This document shows positions 1 through 11,582 of a stretch of 64,000 nt of DNA, one piece after another. This stretch comes from Hemileia vastatrix (lineage: Eukaryota > Basidiomycota > Pucciniomycetes > Pucciniales > Zaghouaniaceae). The notes beneath the pieces are model-generated. The model ran no database searches. It saw only the letters and a list, made by a program, of their open reading frames with translations, and was not told where the DNA came from. The stretch covers positions 20,604,501-20,668,500 of the forward strand of contig JASXTE010000015.1 of the NCBI GenBank assembly GCA_030280995.1, written 5' to 3'. The position numbers and the translations under genes were made by a program. Within the stretch, counting starts at the first letter, position 1, and every line of letters starts with the position of its first letter.

Positions 1-387
1 CTGCTGGGGAAGTTCTGTCTCAAATGGATAAGGCTGGTTATATTAGACCAGTCAGGTATGAATCTGTGGTTTTTACTGAGATGGAATCAAGATATTCTCA
101 ACCAAAATTAGAGCTTGTGGTGTGGAAAAAATCTTAAAGAAACTTCAAAATATTTTATGGGGAAAACACTTCAAATTGAAAGTTGATGCAAAATCTTTGA
201 TTAAAATGATCAATTCCCCTAGTTCACCAAATGCACCCATTACTAGATGGGTAGATTTTAAACAGCATTTTTCTTTTGATTTAGTTCACAATCCTGGCAA
301 GACATTTACTATGCCTGATGGCTTATCAAGAAGACCATCTACTGAAGAGGTTCTGACTCATAGGAATTCAATGAAGATATACCTGTA
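1..387 (+). pseudogene. Ty3/gypsy RNase H domain, broken (family P pol)
   Basis: This is the C-terminal half of a retrotransposon RNase H, which degrades the RNA strand of the RNA/DNA hybrid during reverse transcription. The frame entering at base 1 reads through a GYIRPVRYESVVFTEMESRY-like stretch. It then needs a one-base shift near 117 to continue into the 122-388 frame, which holds the typical features: KLKVDAKSLIKMIN (DxxSL), a TRWVDFK segment, and the closing HNPGKTFTMPDGLSRRP signature (H-N-x-G-x-x-x-x-x-D-x-L-S-R) that ends nearly all gypsy RNase H domains. The missing base makes it non-functional. The upstream part of pol lies outside the window. The 967-2262 integrase belongs to the same element. 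Confidence 0.85.
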
Positions 388-966
388 ATCAAGTCCAGTA
401 CAAAAGGTGCTGAAGAATTTCCTTACCTTTCCCATGAGGTTAAACTGGCAGAATTAATATCTGTGGATAGAGATGAAAATTACCTCACCAAGAGGATAAA
501 CTTGAAAGTAGTAAAAATATGGTAAATTATGTGCTTTGGGAATATGATGATGGTGTAGATAAATACAATAAAAAAGAGGTTGGAGATGTTGTGTACATGG
601 ATGAGGATTGTGAGATAGTGTGGGATAGTAAAAATTTGATGAATGGTGTATATGTTGGAGTTTTAGAAAATTTGGTTAAAGAGAGGTTGGGTGTAAAAAA
701 TTCAGTTAATAGGAGGTTGGAAAAAGATGATGATGATGATGCTGAAAATGTTAAAAGAGGGAAAGAAAAAATAGTGGCTGCTAAAAGGTTGGAAGGCTCA
801 AAGATGGAAATATAAAAAAATCTTTTATGATAAAAGGCAAAGTCAAGATTTAAAATTACTGGCTCATTCATGTGCAGGTGATTTAGGAGATAGGTAAGTG
901 CCTGTTGAAATCATATTAATAGATTTTCAAGATGAATTCTGGGGACATACTTGATTTTATTATAAA
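388..966 (+). pseudogene. Pol linker between RNase H and integrase (acidic, degenerate)
   Basis: This is the segment between the RNase H signature and the integrase zinc finger of the same gypsy pol. The longest open piece is 519-815: an acidic and lysine-rich 98-residue stretch with YDDGVDKY, a five-aspartate run and many KR/KE pairs. No enzyme motif is visible. Long charged spacers at this position occur in basidiomycete gypsy elements. The minus-strand frame over 527-871 is just the complement of this low-complexity stretch. Confidence 0.55.
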
Positions 967-2262
967 ATGGTTAAATATTTTTTAATGTTAGAAAGGCCTG
1001 AAAATAGTGATAACAATGAATGGGTGGCTATCAAAAGGAAGTCACTGGAGTTTTATCTTTCTGGAAGAAGATTGAGGAGGAGGAGGTATCCAAATCCTCA
1101 AGTAGTTATTACTCAAAAGAAATGGCAAGAATTGGTTATGAAATCCCTGAATGAAGAACTTGGGCATAGAGGAATTGGTAAAACTTATAGACATATTTCT
1201 GATAGATTTTTTTGGGCTGGTATGAAGCTAACTGTTAAAAAATGGGTTCATTCATGTGAAGAATCTCAAAGAATAATTTATTTAAGGCCAAAAGAACCTG
1301 GACATGCAACTGGTGAAAATACTCTTTTTGGTAGGGTTAGTTTGGATGCTGTCCATTTTAAATAGGGGAGATATAAATATTTGATTGTAGCCAGAGATGA
1401 CTTATCTGGTTGTGTAGAGTCAGCGCCTCTTATTAATTTTAATTCCAGGAATGGGGCAGATTTTTTGATCAAAAATTGGGTATTTAGGTATGGAGTAATG
1501 AAATTGGTAACACTTGATGGAGGTCCTGAATTAGGGACAGAGTTTAGAGAGGCTATATCACAAGTTGGATCAAAGGTTAGGGTAGCAAACCCATATTATC
1601 CTGAAGCTGAAGGAATGGTAGAAATAGGGCATCAATTGATCAAGGATGCTTTGGTTAAAATGTTTGGAGCAAATTCTGATAAGTGGAGGCACTATTTACC
1701 ATTAGCTTTATTTGCTGAAAGAATCACTGCCAAAATGACAACTGGATATTCACCATAAAAACTAGTTTTTGGGCAGAAAACAGATTTACAAGTTTATTTA
1801 GAGGATGAGTCATATCTTGGAGTAGATTGGGACATGGTTAAAAATACTGAAGAATTATTTTGTGCAAGAATGGTTCAGTTAGAAAAGAGAAAAGAAATTC
1901 TAGAAAAGGCATATTCAAAAATGATGAATATTAGGAATCAGTAAGTCAGATATTGGGATAAGAGGTTGGCTCATAGGTTACAGAATCTTTTGAAAACTGG
2001 AGGTATGGTCTTGGTGTATAATAATAGTTTGGAAAGTCAGTGGGGAAGAATGTTTGAAAATAGGTGGAATGAACCATGCAGAGTTAAAGAAAAGATATCT
2101 GGAGGTTCATATGTGTTAGAAGAGTTGGATGGAGTTTTTTTGAAAAAGAGGGTAGCTCTTGATAAATTCAAGCGGTTTTATCCTAGGGGCACTAGTTTTG
2201 CCAAAGTCTTACTCCCAAATGAGGATAAACTACCCACCATTGTTTATGAAGATTTCCTCTGA
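967..2262 (+). pseudogene. Ty3/gypsy integrase, broken (family P pol)
   Basis: Integrase inserts retrotransposon cDNA into chromosomal DNA. The 967-1365 frame carries the H2C2-type zinc-binding region: GHRGIGKTYRHISDRFFWAG, then a C-x2-S in place of the usual C-x2-C, so the second cysteine is lost. The catalytic core follows at 1381-1758, with LVTLDGGPELGTEF (second catalytic Asp) and PYYPEAEGMVEIGHQLIKDA (glutamate region; the usual G-x-x-E is still visible). The C-terminal domain is at 1966-2262 (GGMVLVYNNSLESQWGRMFENRW, then KFKRFYP). Stops at 1363, 1756 and 1941 interrupt one otherwise continuous frame. No chromodomain follows, which sets this family apart from the two chromoviruses in the window. 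Confidence 0.85.
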
Positions 2263-2758
2263 AATGAAGATAAGCTACTCTATTATTGCTTAAAGAAGAT
2301 TTACTCCGCAAGAGAGTATAAACTAAAACTATCATTAAAACTATCAATCATTAAATTCAAATGTTAAAAGCTTATGGTGAAGAATTGTGTTGAAATGTAA
2401 TTATTTTTGGTAGAAGTGCTCACAGGGGAACCTTATAAATTTACTATGCGCAAGTTTGGGGGTAATGGATGGGCTGGCTGCTCTATTCACAATTACCTCA
2501 CAATGTTTGTTACCATAGCTTCCCTGTTTCTAGTTGAATCCTTGCTTTTTTTTTGTTATATAGGAAGTCCACTAAGACTCTAAGCTAGATCAAAATGACA
2601 TCAAAACAATTACTCTCATTCAAAGCTGGATTCAAGAAATTTTTTTATTTTTTTTATTTTTTTTGATTTATGAAATTTTATTATTGAATTTTTTATGTTA
2701 GAATTTTCTTTTCTTTTATTTTCATTTTAGATTATTAAAATTTATTTTTTCAGAGATA
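2263..2758. other. Non-coding tail of the family P gypsy element
   Basis: About 500 bases between the integrase C-terminus and a possible LTR start. It is AT-rich with no open frame of interest. It contains TAAACTACC and TAAACT runs and poly-T stretches. No clear polypurine tract was recognised. Confidence 0.4.
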
Positions 2759-2818
2759 ATGATCACTGGTGGTCTTCAATAATTTTTAAAAATTGGAGGG
2801 AGCCCACCCAGTGATCAT
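2759..2818. repeat. 60-base imperfect hairpin
   Basis: AATGATCACTGGTGG at 2759-2773 pairs with CCACCCAGTGATCATT at 2803-2818 (one extra G). Inside lies a second short complementarity between CAATAATTTTT and AAAAATTGG. The inner TGGTCTTC motif resembles the first bases of the family P LTR at 15487, which also starts with a small palindrome. It may therefore mark an LTR 5' end rather than an independent element. Confidence 0.55.
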
Positions 2819-4517
2819 TTCTATTTTTGTCATTATATTTTTTAAATTTTTCAAAATCATTTATGTTTATTTTATATTTCTTTTCTATGTATCCCACATC
2901 AAGGTGCACTTGGATGTGGATATGATGTCAGGGGTAGGGCTCATCAAATGGCTGGGGGGCATCATTTAAATATATTTAATATTTATTTTCAAATTTTAGG
3001 AAATCTTATTAAAATAAAAAAATAATAAGTAAATAAATAAAATCAAATAATAATAAATAAATAAACAATAATTAATTTTTATTTTTCATTTTTCATTTTT
3101 TTTATAATTTTTATTTTATTTCATTCATATTCTTTTTTTATTATTTTTACATGGAACAGGGTCTAATGGAATGCAATATCTGTTGGATTCTATCTCAAGA
3201 TATTCTGTTAGTCCTCCAAGACTTTAAACTTGCTAATTTTCAAGAATATTACAAAACTTTGGTTTTACCTTTTTGGATCTGTTAGTCCTTCAAGACTATA
3301 AACTGAATACGTATGAAGATTTTCTAGCTTTATGGGATCTGTTAGTCCATCAAGACTTAAAACTGAATATTATAGAAGAAAATTTCAAAAAAAAATTAAC
3401 AAGTGACACAATCTTTGGTCCACTATGACCTAAAACTGGAAATAAACTATAGGATTTGGTCCACTATGACTTTAAACTGGAGATGACATAAAAATGTCAA
3501 TCATTGGTCCCCTATGACCTTATACCTGAAAAGTACTTTCACTTTGGTCTACCAAGACTAGAAACTGGCAATCAATTAAAAATTTGGATCTCAAGAATAT
3601 TAGTAGGGAATGTTAATATAGGAGGATATTCAATTCAGTAATTTTTAATTTATCACTGGTTCATCAGTACTCAAACTGGTATTCACTCATTTGGAAATAT
3701 CTGTCATTAATGAAAACAGTGCAGCTAACTTTAGGGATCAAGATGTCATTAAAAGGATTTATTTTAAGGTTTAAAGAAATATGGAGACTTTAAAGGATAT
3801 TTATGGAGATTGTTTAAAAAGTCAAAAATAAAGGTTCTAAGAATGTCTGGATAATTAAGATTAATGGTAAAATTAGGAGAATTTTAAAAGAATTAAAAAA
3901 GTATTTGAAATTTGTGATGCTGAATCATAGAAGAAGGATAGGGTTTGGATTTAGTGGGTCTCTTTGGTAGACTATTTAGGTGGAAGCTTGGAAGACCTTA
4001 TGGAAAGAATGAAATCAGAGTATTTGGCTCAGGGATATGTCCAACGGGAGTGGAATCAAAAGTATTTGGCTCATTAGGAAGGCCTGCTCTCTCATGCTTT
4101 GAAGAGCAATGGAGAATGGTAGAGGAGAGTCTGAAGGGATTCAAACCTTTCTCTCAGTAGTGGAATCATCACAAGGCAAATATGATTTATAATAAATTTT
4201 ATGTCAAAATATGTCAATTATATGACAAAATTTAAAGAATGAAAATCAACCAGACAATAACAGTTATCAGTGCAAAAATGAATTAAAGAATCAAAGTATT
4301 AAAATTTTAAAGAAGAGAAGACTACAAAAATAAATAATCACTTTGGAATCTTTCAACCACAATATTAAAGATTTTTGCATTAGTAAAATTCACTTCATAA
4401 TGTCTTCATGTTGAAGAGGGTGAAGAGAAGATGAATAAATGATCAATCAATTATGCAACTTGAAAGAATGAGGGAATTCTTTATTGGAGGGAGGATGTGG
4501 AAGTCTAAAGTCTAGTA
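2767..4517 (+). repeat. Possible 3' LTR of the family P gypsy element
   Basis: Tentative. The proposed start TGGTGGTCTTC resembles the 15487 LTR start (TGTTGTGGTCTTCC). The proposed end lies just before TGGCGCCCAA at 4518, which looks like the TGGCCCCCAA primer-binding motif after the 16576 LTR end. The interior does not visibly align with the 15487 LTR, and the 3' terminus is not a clear CA, so the boundaries are guesses. The segment contains the irregular repeat array at 3170-3680. Confidence 0.3.
3170..3690. repeat. Irregular tandem array, TTAGTCC/TTGGTCC motif
   Basis: At least eight degenerate copies of a motif of the type TTGGTCCACTATGACC followed by AAACTGG. They occur near 3210, 3278, 3340, 3415, 3455, 3505, 3543 and 3660 at uneven 35-110 base spacing. 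Early copies read GTTAGTCC-TCAAGACT-AAACTG; later copies read TTGGTCC-CTATGACC-AAACTGG. There is no open frame. The drift between sub-families suggests an old array. Confidence 0.6.
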
Positions 4518-5070
4518 TGGCGCCCAATTATATTATAATTGATTTTTGGGGAATGATTTTTGAGATTGAAAAGGCCAATCTAATTTAAAAATGTTTATAT
4601 TAAATAAATTAAGTATTGAAAGTGGTTAAAAAGGGTTAATTTTATGGGTCAAGATTTAACATATAATTACCGGGCATAAAATGCAAGTATAGGATTAAAA
4701 GTGCATGAAAAATAAATTCAGGAGTCTCAAGGATCTTTAGGAATTTTTCTGGAATTTTTACTCTTTGCTACTATTTTTAATAATTTTATAAAGAATTTTT
4801 GATTATTTATGATTTTTCATGATTTGTTAACTTTGATAATTTTTTACTAGGTGAAAAGAGCTGGGAAGGCTACAAAAATTAGAATGAAATATAAAAGAGA
4901 GGTAGCTCTATCATCTTTAATTTTTCTAGATTTTTTATTAATATTTTAAACATTCTAATTGAGTCTGGAAGTCTGTACAAGCTCTGTACGATCTCCCGAG
5001 ATCTCCATACAGCTCCAGAAAAGCTCTGGAACGCTCTGGTTAGGGAAATTAGGGCACATGACATACTATT
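4518..5070. other. Stretch without a recognised gene
   Basis: It starts with a TGGCGCCCAATT motif (possible primer-binding site) and is otherwise AT-rich. Near 4960-5040 it has a less AT-rich patch with repeated AGCTCTG/CTCTGGAA words. No protein or RNA gene was recognised. Confidence 0.4.
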
Positions 5071-6571
5071 TGTCAGCCTGTATGTATCCAGGACTGAGTA
5101 AAAAGTGCTTATAAGTTATTTTAAACACATGAACTATGCATGGGAACAATAAATAAGAGTACACAAATAGTATACATAAGTAAAATTATGATAAATACAC
5201 AAAAAATGCCATTATAACACCTTATATACACGCATATATCCACCTTTTATAGCTCTTATGTACTTAATATTAAGTTGTAATATTTTAGGGTAATCATAAG
5301 AACCTTAATTATAAGGCTACATAATTTTTAAGTACACTTAAAGCTGTTATATTCATTGTTTTACGCAAAAAACAAGAAATGTGCTTTATTTCACTTAAAA
5401 GTTGACTATATGCGCTATAAAATTGAGAATATCAAAATTGCACTTTGACAGATCAATTGGTCTCATTTGGGACTATTTATTTGGCAATTTAAATGCATAA
5501 AAATAATAATTTTCAAAATTGGTGTTTTTTATGCCAGAAATGGCTTCTGTGTACTGACCACATACTGCCTGCTTTTTTCCCATGTGAATAGCTTCATTTT
5601 TAGCAAATTTATCTTTTTCACACTATAATTACCCCACATTCTACGCCCACTGTGGGGAAACACACTAAAATAGGCGACAGGCGCTTGTTTAGTGTCCTAG
5701 CTTAATTACTAGTGCATTGACCTTGTTTATATGCTCTAATTTCATTAATAACCTCACTCTTGGCGTCTTATTTCATCACCACGCTTAAATTTGCCTAATT
5801 TTAGTCAAGGATTTACCCGTGCAAGCGCCTGCCAAGGACTGCATGTAGTTACCCCACATCTCACGCTCTTTTTTGAGTTTTTGGGTGGTTTCTCAGTCAA
5901 TTTTGGTTATTTTTGGATGGGAATTTCACGTAGTATAATGTCAGGATTAGCCCCTCCATTTCTACAGTAAATCCCCCTTATTATTAGGCTATTATTAACC
6001 TTAAAAAGTCTCCTTTAGTCTTTTATATTAATGTTTTATACACATATACTCTCTTTTTGTCTTTTTCTTTAATTTTGATGTATTTCCCTTATTATTGCAG
6101 GATTTTGACGGTTGTTACTTGTCTAATTATGTCATGGGTCACTAGGGATGTTGATGGGAAGGTTTATTAGTAGATTTGAGGCGTCATTAACTGTGTATTG
6201 GATGGTATATCAAGGGATTTATTGGGGAACTCAGTGTGTATAAAAGGAGGAGGTTTTTGGGCCTTGTTTCTACATTCTTTATCACTTCAATTTATCCAAT
6301 ATAACCAAACCAATTACAATACAAATCAATTAATACTTTTATAAGACTTTTGAATAGTATCTGAAATTATTGAATCTATTTTTCTACCAACTAAAAAGAT
6401 TGTAAGCCACATATAAGAATAGTGAGAGTTATATTACTGAAACCTTTATTCTGAATTATATTTTACTATTTGTTGGATTTATACTACAGTATTCATATAG
6501 GACCATTTAAATCTTCTAGACAAAGACTTTTCAAGCTAGCTCACGTCCATTTAGTTGATCTTAGCCTGACA
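5071..6571 (+). repeat. Solo LTR, family A (chromovirus)
   Basis: A 1501-base copy of the LTR that flanks the chromovirus at 24915-34639. It begins TGTCAGCCTGTATGTATCC and ends AGCCTGACA. No internal region lies on either side, so it is a solo LTR left by LTR-LTR recombination. Flanks are CTATT (left) and CTATG (right), a 4/5 match to a 5-bp target-site duplication. It keeps a TATA box (TATAAAAGGAGG at about 6239) on the + strand. By eye it is close to the two full-element LTRs but carries its own substitutions. Confidence 0.92.
6239..6245 (+). promoter_or_regulatory. TATA box of the family A solo LTR
   Basis: TATAAAA followed by GGAGGAGG, at the same place as the TATA box at 26082 in the 5' LTR of the complete element. 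Promoter activity is inferred. Confidence 0.5.
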
Positions 6572-7509
6572 CTATGCATATAAAGCCTGTAGAATCAAAA
6601 TTAGACAGAATCTAACAACTTGTCTCTTAACAATCATATCAGGGAATTATAACAATTATATAAAAACCAACCAACAATGCATATTAATAACAATTCATTA
6701 TTTTTCATAATAAATTATAAAATTGTAATACCCTTATAAAAATAACACTTTTATATAAAAATTAATTAAATTCACTCATCATCATTAATATTAACTTATA
6801 GGGTACCATTTTAAAGCTCTCATCACCAGGGATTAGAATTCAACAACTAAATCTTATAAAAATAAATGCTTCTTCAAAATATATTATACAAACATTTATT
6901 TAACTTTTCTGAATACAGCTTCAATGTTGTGTTTTTCAACCTCATTATAAAGAACACAGATTCTACATCTCAAAACCATTAATATAAAATAGTTTATTGG
7001 TCATTTGATATCAAGTAGAGGTTATAGCTTAGTTAGTTGTGAACTCTTTATTTACTTAAAGGGACAGGGTTCCTTTGGTTTATCCAACTCCCTTTGATTC
7101 TACTTACAGCAAGGCAACTGTAAGAGTCTTTCTACAACAGCAAGCGCAGGTTGTTATTTTAGGGGTTGTAAAACATTACAATATACACCATTCAAGAAAG
7201 CCTTAAAAAGGTACCAAGAAAGTCATTTTAATTCAAATTACATACCCTATTAGCTGGTATACTTCAACAGCATTATTTTCCCTACACACGCCATTTTTTG
7301 GGTACTTCCAAGCCCCTCAAGCACTTCTTCCCCTTACCTTGATTAGTCAGCATTAGATACACACATGCTCATACCTTGAAATTTTTCTACACATAATCAT
7401 TATGAGCTTATTTATACACACACAGCACATGGTGTATTAAGTCTTAAGGCACCATAAAATCATAATATATCACTTAATTTATCTCAATTTTTTTCCTCCA
7501 AACACTAAC
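6572..7509. other. AT-rich stretch, no gene recognised
   Basis: Between the solo LTR and the Harbinger transposase remnant. It may include the 5' end of that transposon, but no terminal inverted repeat was identified. No open frame of note is present. Confidence 0.4.
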
Positions 7510-8165
7510 ATGACTCCTTCACTTTTTCAACAGCTTCAAAAAACTACTGATGCTCTAGCCCTTGATTTTTTGGTTGAGTCTGATCCAGATTCTGATTATG
7601 ATTTTCTCTTTTTTATATGAGTAACCTGTTATAAAACTGCTACCTTACTTCCCAAACCCCATTCATCCACCATCAGTCACAATATACACTCCACAAACTT
7701 TCTGAAATCCCTGAACCTCATTTTTAGAAAATTTTCTGAACTACCTATCATGGCTGTAAATACATACATGATTTGATTTATTATCATTATATTTATAACA
7801 AAAACTCTCATATCCCACAGAGGGACCCTGCAATACAAATCTCTGTGGCACTTTATATATTTGGTTCAAATGGGAATGGTGCTGCCATAACTCGTCTTGA
7901 GAACCTCTTCAGTATAAGTCATGGAACAGTAGATCTATACAGCAAGAGAACCATCAAAGCCATTTGTTCACTTTAATGTAAATTCTTCACATGGCACACT
8001 AAGGAGGTTAGACTGGAAAACTCACAGGTCATTCAAAATGAAGAATTTCCTGGAGGTATTGTTTTTTTGATAGCACAATCATCCCTTTGAGCCAAAAGCC
8101 TAAAAAGAATGGAAATAATTATTTTTATTGGAAAAAGAGGTCAGTGCTTATCTATATTGTACATC
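7510..8165 (+). pseudogene. PIF/Harbinger (HARBI1-like) transposase remnant, N-terminal part
   Basis: Broken DDE_Tnp_4-type transposase. From ATG 7510 it reads LQKTTDALALDFLVESDPDS; a homologous N-terminus with DLLLNSD occurs at 56318. After stops and frame changes, 7773-7976 holds the helical region (VALYIFGSNGNGAAITRLEN, then SISHGTVDLYSKRT). This is the Q-LAV-L-x-x-x-G-x-x-G-x-A segment that precedes the catalytic core in this family. Near 8040-8130 EEFPGGIVFFDSTIIPL corresponds to the G-x-x-G-x-IDGT-x-x-x-L site with the first catalytic Asp. The rest of the catalytic core is missing. The convergent minus-strand fragment at 8192-8590 may be its partner gene, as PIF/Harbinger elements usually carry two genes. 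Confidence 0.75.
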
Positions 8166-8191
8166 TTCTTACATAAAATACTAATCCTCTC

Positions 8192-8590
8192 TTAATTTTT
8201 TTTCAGGTATTCTATTGCTCTCCAATTGGTTTGTAATATAAATAAGAATTTTATTGCATTTAATTCCACCTTCCTTGTGCTCACCATGACTCTTAATGTT
8301 TTCAATAAATTATTTCCAAAACCCTGAGAATTAACTTGATGAACATCAATATCTTCTTGCCAACTCTTCTTACAACATGTAAATTGGCCTTGAGAATCTG
8401 GATTGAGCTTAAGGACATCACATTGTAAACAATGCCATGGACAACATTCACAAGTTGAAGTGAATCTCTTCACTCTGGTGTTTTTAACACAGTATTCATT
8501 GGACCTATCACAATGAGTTCAAGGAATGAAGTATCCCCTTGTAAGCTTATAGTCTTTTGTACTATGATCTTTTGAAGTATATGATGATGA
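8192..8590 (-). pseudogene. Unassigned minus-strand gene fragment, possible Harbinger partner gene
   Basis: The frame 8473 to 8192 encodes 93 residues with a cysteine cluster (C-x-CC-x3-C-x2-C, then CC about 20 residues later) and a C-terminal basic and hydrophobic tail. Upstream on the same strand, a QGDTSF segment near 8540 resembles QGDSSFPGD, read on the minus strand near 40875 inside the 39693-41438 element. It faces the transposase remnant, the usual arrangement of the two Harbinger genes, but no Myb/SANT signature is visible. The partner-gene label is an inference from context only. Confidence 0.35.
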
Positions 8591-8837
8591 TGCTAGAGAT
8601 TTTATATTGAGAAGCTATAAAGGAATAGGTAAGATTTTTGAATTTCACTAGAAAGGACAAGATGAAATCTTTGAACTATTCTAGAAAGCTACTGTCAGCC
8701 AGGCTGTACCAGGAGTCCAGTAAAATTTTATAATATTTTATTGAACTTCAGGTTGGGAAAAATTTTTATTTTATTTATGTATTTAAATTAATATTATATT
8801 GAGCAATAACATTACATAACTAAATTATAATAATATG

Positions 8838-9994
8838 TGTCAGCCAGGCTGTCCCAGGAGCCAAGTAATAAACATACAATTTTATTGGAGTTAATAAATG
8901 ACATAATAATTGCAGCTTATGTATATACATTAAATTTATTTTACATAATAAATTATATTAAAATATTATTTTATAGTTAAAATAAATTTTATACTAATTT
9001 TATTATCATATAAATTAATTATACATTAAAATAATTATTATATTCCATATAAAGAGGTGTTATATCTATTTAATGAGTAATTAATTAATAACATGTGGAT
9101 AATATAACTATATCTTATTAAATTATCTTATATTTTAATTACATTAATTTTTAAATTTAAATATATAATTGAACCCTTTTCATATTCAAAATTATCCATA
9201 ATTATTGACGTTGTTTTTGACCCTTATTTGTGATGAATATTAAATGCATTATAATAATTATTATAATAAATTTAAATTCTAAATTTGGTTCAGTAGAAAA
9301 ATTAATTACTTGTTTCAACTAGTTATTACATAGTCAAAACAATTTATTAATTTTCTACAGACTAACACTAAAATTGATTACAATATTTTGTTGTGTCAAA
9401 ACATTCCATTTGCTTCACTTAAAAAATCTATAAAAAATATTGTTATACTTAATTTGATTACTTTTTCACATGGTTCTCATGTCTCAGAGTTGTTTAATTA
9501 CTCACTATATTACTTAAATGATTTGGGAAATGGTGGCATGAAAATTGGTTTCTTAATTGGGATTTTAATTACTTGTTTCATCTTTTTCTCTCCATTGTTA
9601 TGTTTCAATTATTTTCTTTTATCTTTTTGTTTCATCCTATTATTACTTTGTATATACTCAGTGGTAGCGCCTCATTGGTCCCTTTGCCTATAAAAGGCCT
9701 TGTGTTATTTCATTTATGATCATCACTTACTACTCAAACATATTTTTAATTATACCACAAAATACATTTTATTAACTACTGTTTAAATTGCTCTTCTGCC
9801 TATTTAAGTAATACAATAAAATATTAAAGGTTTTAATAAGAATCCTTTAGTATTAACAGTTGATAATTAAGCAGAGAGAATAAAACAGTACTTACTTTAT
9901 TGACCAAATTAATCCCCGTCCAGTTTCTGTTAAAAGTCTTTTTATTTTTATTAATAAAGTCCTTTTTTACCTTCTTCTAGACGACCGGCCGACA
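8838..9994 (+). repeat. Inner solo LTR, family B, nested in the outer one
   Basis: It starts TGTCAGCCAGGCTGTCCC, ends CGACCGGCCGACA and is 1157 bases long. ATATG at 8833-8837 and ATATG at 9995-9999 form a perfect 5-bp duplication, and the outer LTR sequence resumes right after. It keeps TATAAAAGG at 9689 within CCTATAAAAGGCC. The orientation is the same as the outer copy. Confidence 0.93.
9689..9695 (+). promoter_or_regulatory. TATA box of family B LTR
   Basis: TATAAAA in the context GCCTATAAAAGGCC, a short palindrome. The same context recurs at 45989 in the complete family B element. Promoter role inferred. Confidence 0.5.
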
Positions 9995-11159
9995 ATATGA
10001 GTTATATGAATTTTATTACTATATAAACTGTGAATAAAGTTAAATAATTAAATAATTAAATATATTCTAAAAAAAATGAGTGCTTTTTAATGTATTTAAT
10101 ATTTATAAATGATTAATTAGTATGATATTATATTATAATTACTTATTATAATTTTAAAAAATAATAATTTAATTAATTAATTAATTATATAATTATATTC
10201 TACATATCTTATAGATCATAATTATTGGGTGCTTTTTTTGACACTTTATTGTGTCAGAAAACTATTAATTGAGTTAAAACACTTACTAAATAAAATAATA
10301 TTAAAATTTCTAGTTTAAATTAGTTATTACATTAAATTAATTATTTGTTTGACTCAAAATTATTTAAAAAAAATATTTAATCATATTTTGTACTAAATTA
10401 ATTAATTACATTAAATTAATTATTTGTTTGACTCAAAATAATTTAAAACAATTACTTGATCATGTCTCATACTAAAATAATTAATTACCTTTAAATTTTG
10501 CATTGTCAATAGTATACTTTTTGTTACATTTAAAAATGACTATTTTTTTTAATCATTGGAGAAACTTGTTTTAAATTAAATTAGTTATTTTCTTTTTGTT
10601 TCATACTAATTTAATGTCCCCATTAATTTTGTTATAGAATCTGAATTTTAGTTTGTGGGAAAATGGGCTTTTACTATGATCTTAATTACTTCTTTCAGCT
10701 TCAATAGTATTTTTTCTTATTACATTTATTTTTTTTTGTTTTATCTTATAATTCAATTGTATATACATGTTTATGGAGCTTCAGAGGACCATTTGCCTAT
10801 ATAAGGATATTGGGTAATCCCCTAGAGCCCCATCACTGATTTTACCATTATTAAACTACACTTTATTTTCAAATAAATAATTACAATTCATATTATACTT
10901 AAAAGTTTTATTGTGGTAACTACTTCTAAAAGAATTTTCAGTATTATATAATTATAAGGTTGCATTTAGAGAGTTTTAGTATTATTTAATTTTTTTTTTT
11001 AAGCAGAGAAAAGGACATACTTACTTAAATCAATATAGTACCAAAACCCATTATAAGTCCATTGAAAAAATCTTATTGTCGTCCCTAGTGTTATTCCCTT
11101 TCACCTTCCTCTTTTTCTTCTTCTTCTTTTTTCTACTCATTCTAGACAACTGGCCAACA

Positions 11160-11582
11160 GCTACTATGATTTTTTTGGGGAAGGAACAACTTTTTATATA
11201 TTCCACACTCATATTTCTGTTAATCTTTTTATTTTGAATTTATTTTTTGTTTTACCATCTTGAGGATCAAGACCTACTTAGTTGGATGTTTTTTGGATTA
11301 CGCACTTTCTGATTAACATGCATGTAAATTAATGTTTTATGCATTTTTAATCTTCAAAGGAAGATTCTTTGTCTTTAAAGTGGAAAATTCTTACCAAAAC
11401 ACACAAAGAAAAAAATGGCAATACGCTCCCCTGAAAATTAATCTGGGAGGGGGTCAGAATTTTCAAATTTTCTTTTTTATTTCATAAATGAATAAATAAA
11501 TCATTCAAAAAAGATAACCAACTAAGGAAAAGTAATGGCATTCTGCTGCTTATCAAATTGTTACCAATTTGAATAGATGGCT
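11160..11582. other. Non-coding; includes a block shared with 57867-57990
   Basis: From about 11417 it reads CGCTCCCCTGAAAATTAATC, then GGGAGGGGGTCAG, then CAAATTTTC, TTTATTTCATAAAT and AAAAGTAATGGCATTC. The same order of blocks occurs at 57867-57990. The CTCCC and GGGAG halves form a short hairpin. It is probably a shared non-coding end of a transposon family. No gene was seen. Confidence 0.5.

Larger units (their letters stand above)
8693..11159 (+). repeat. Outer solo LTR, family B, split by an inner LTR
   Basis: It starts TGTCAGCCAGGCTGTACC and ends GACAACTGGCCAACA. Subtracting the inner insertion and its duplicated target leaves about 1.3 kb, like the 1242-base 5' LTR at 45103. The flanks are GCTAC at 8688-8692 and GCTAC at 11160-11164, a perfect 5-bp target-site duplication, so this is a true solo LTR. 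It has a TATATAAGG promoter motif at about 10799. It is interrupted after 8837 by a second, related LTR. Confidence 0.93.
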
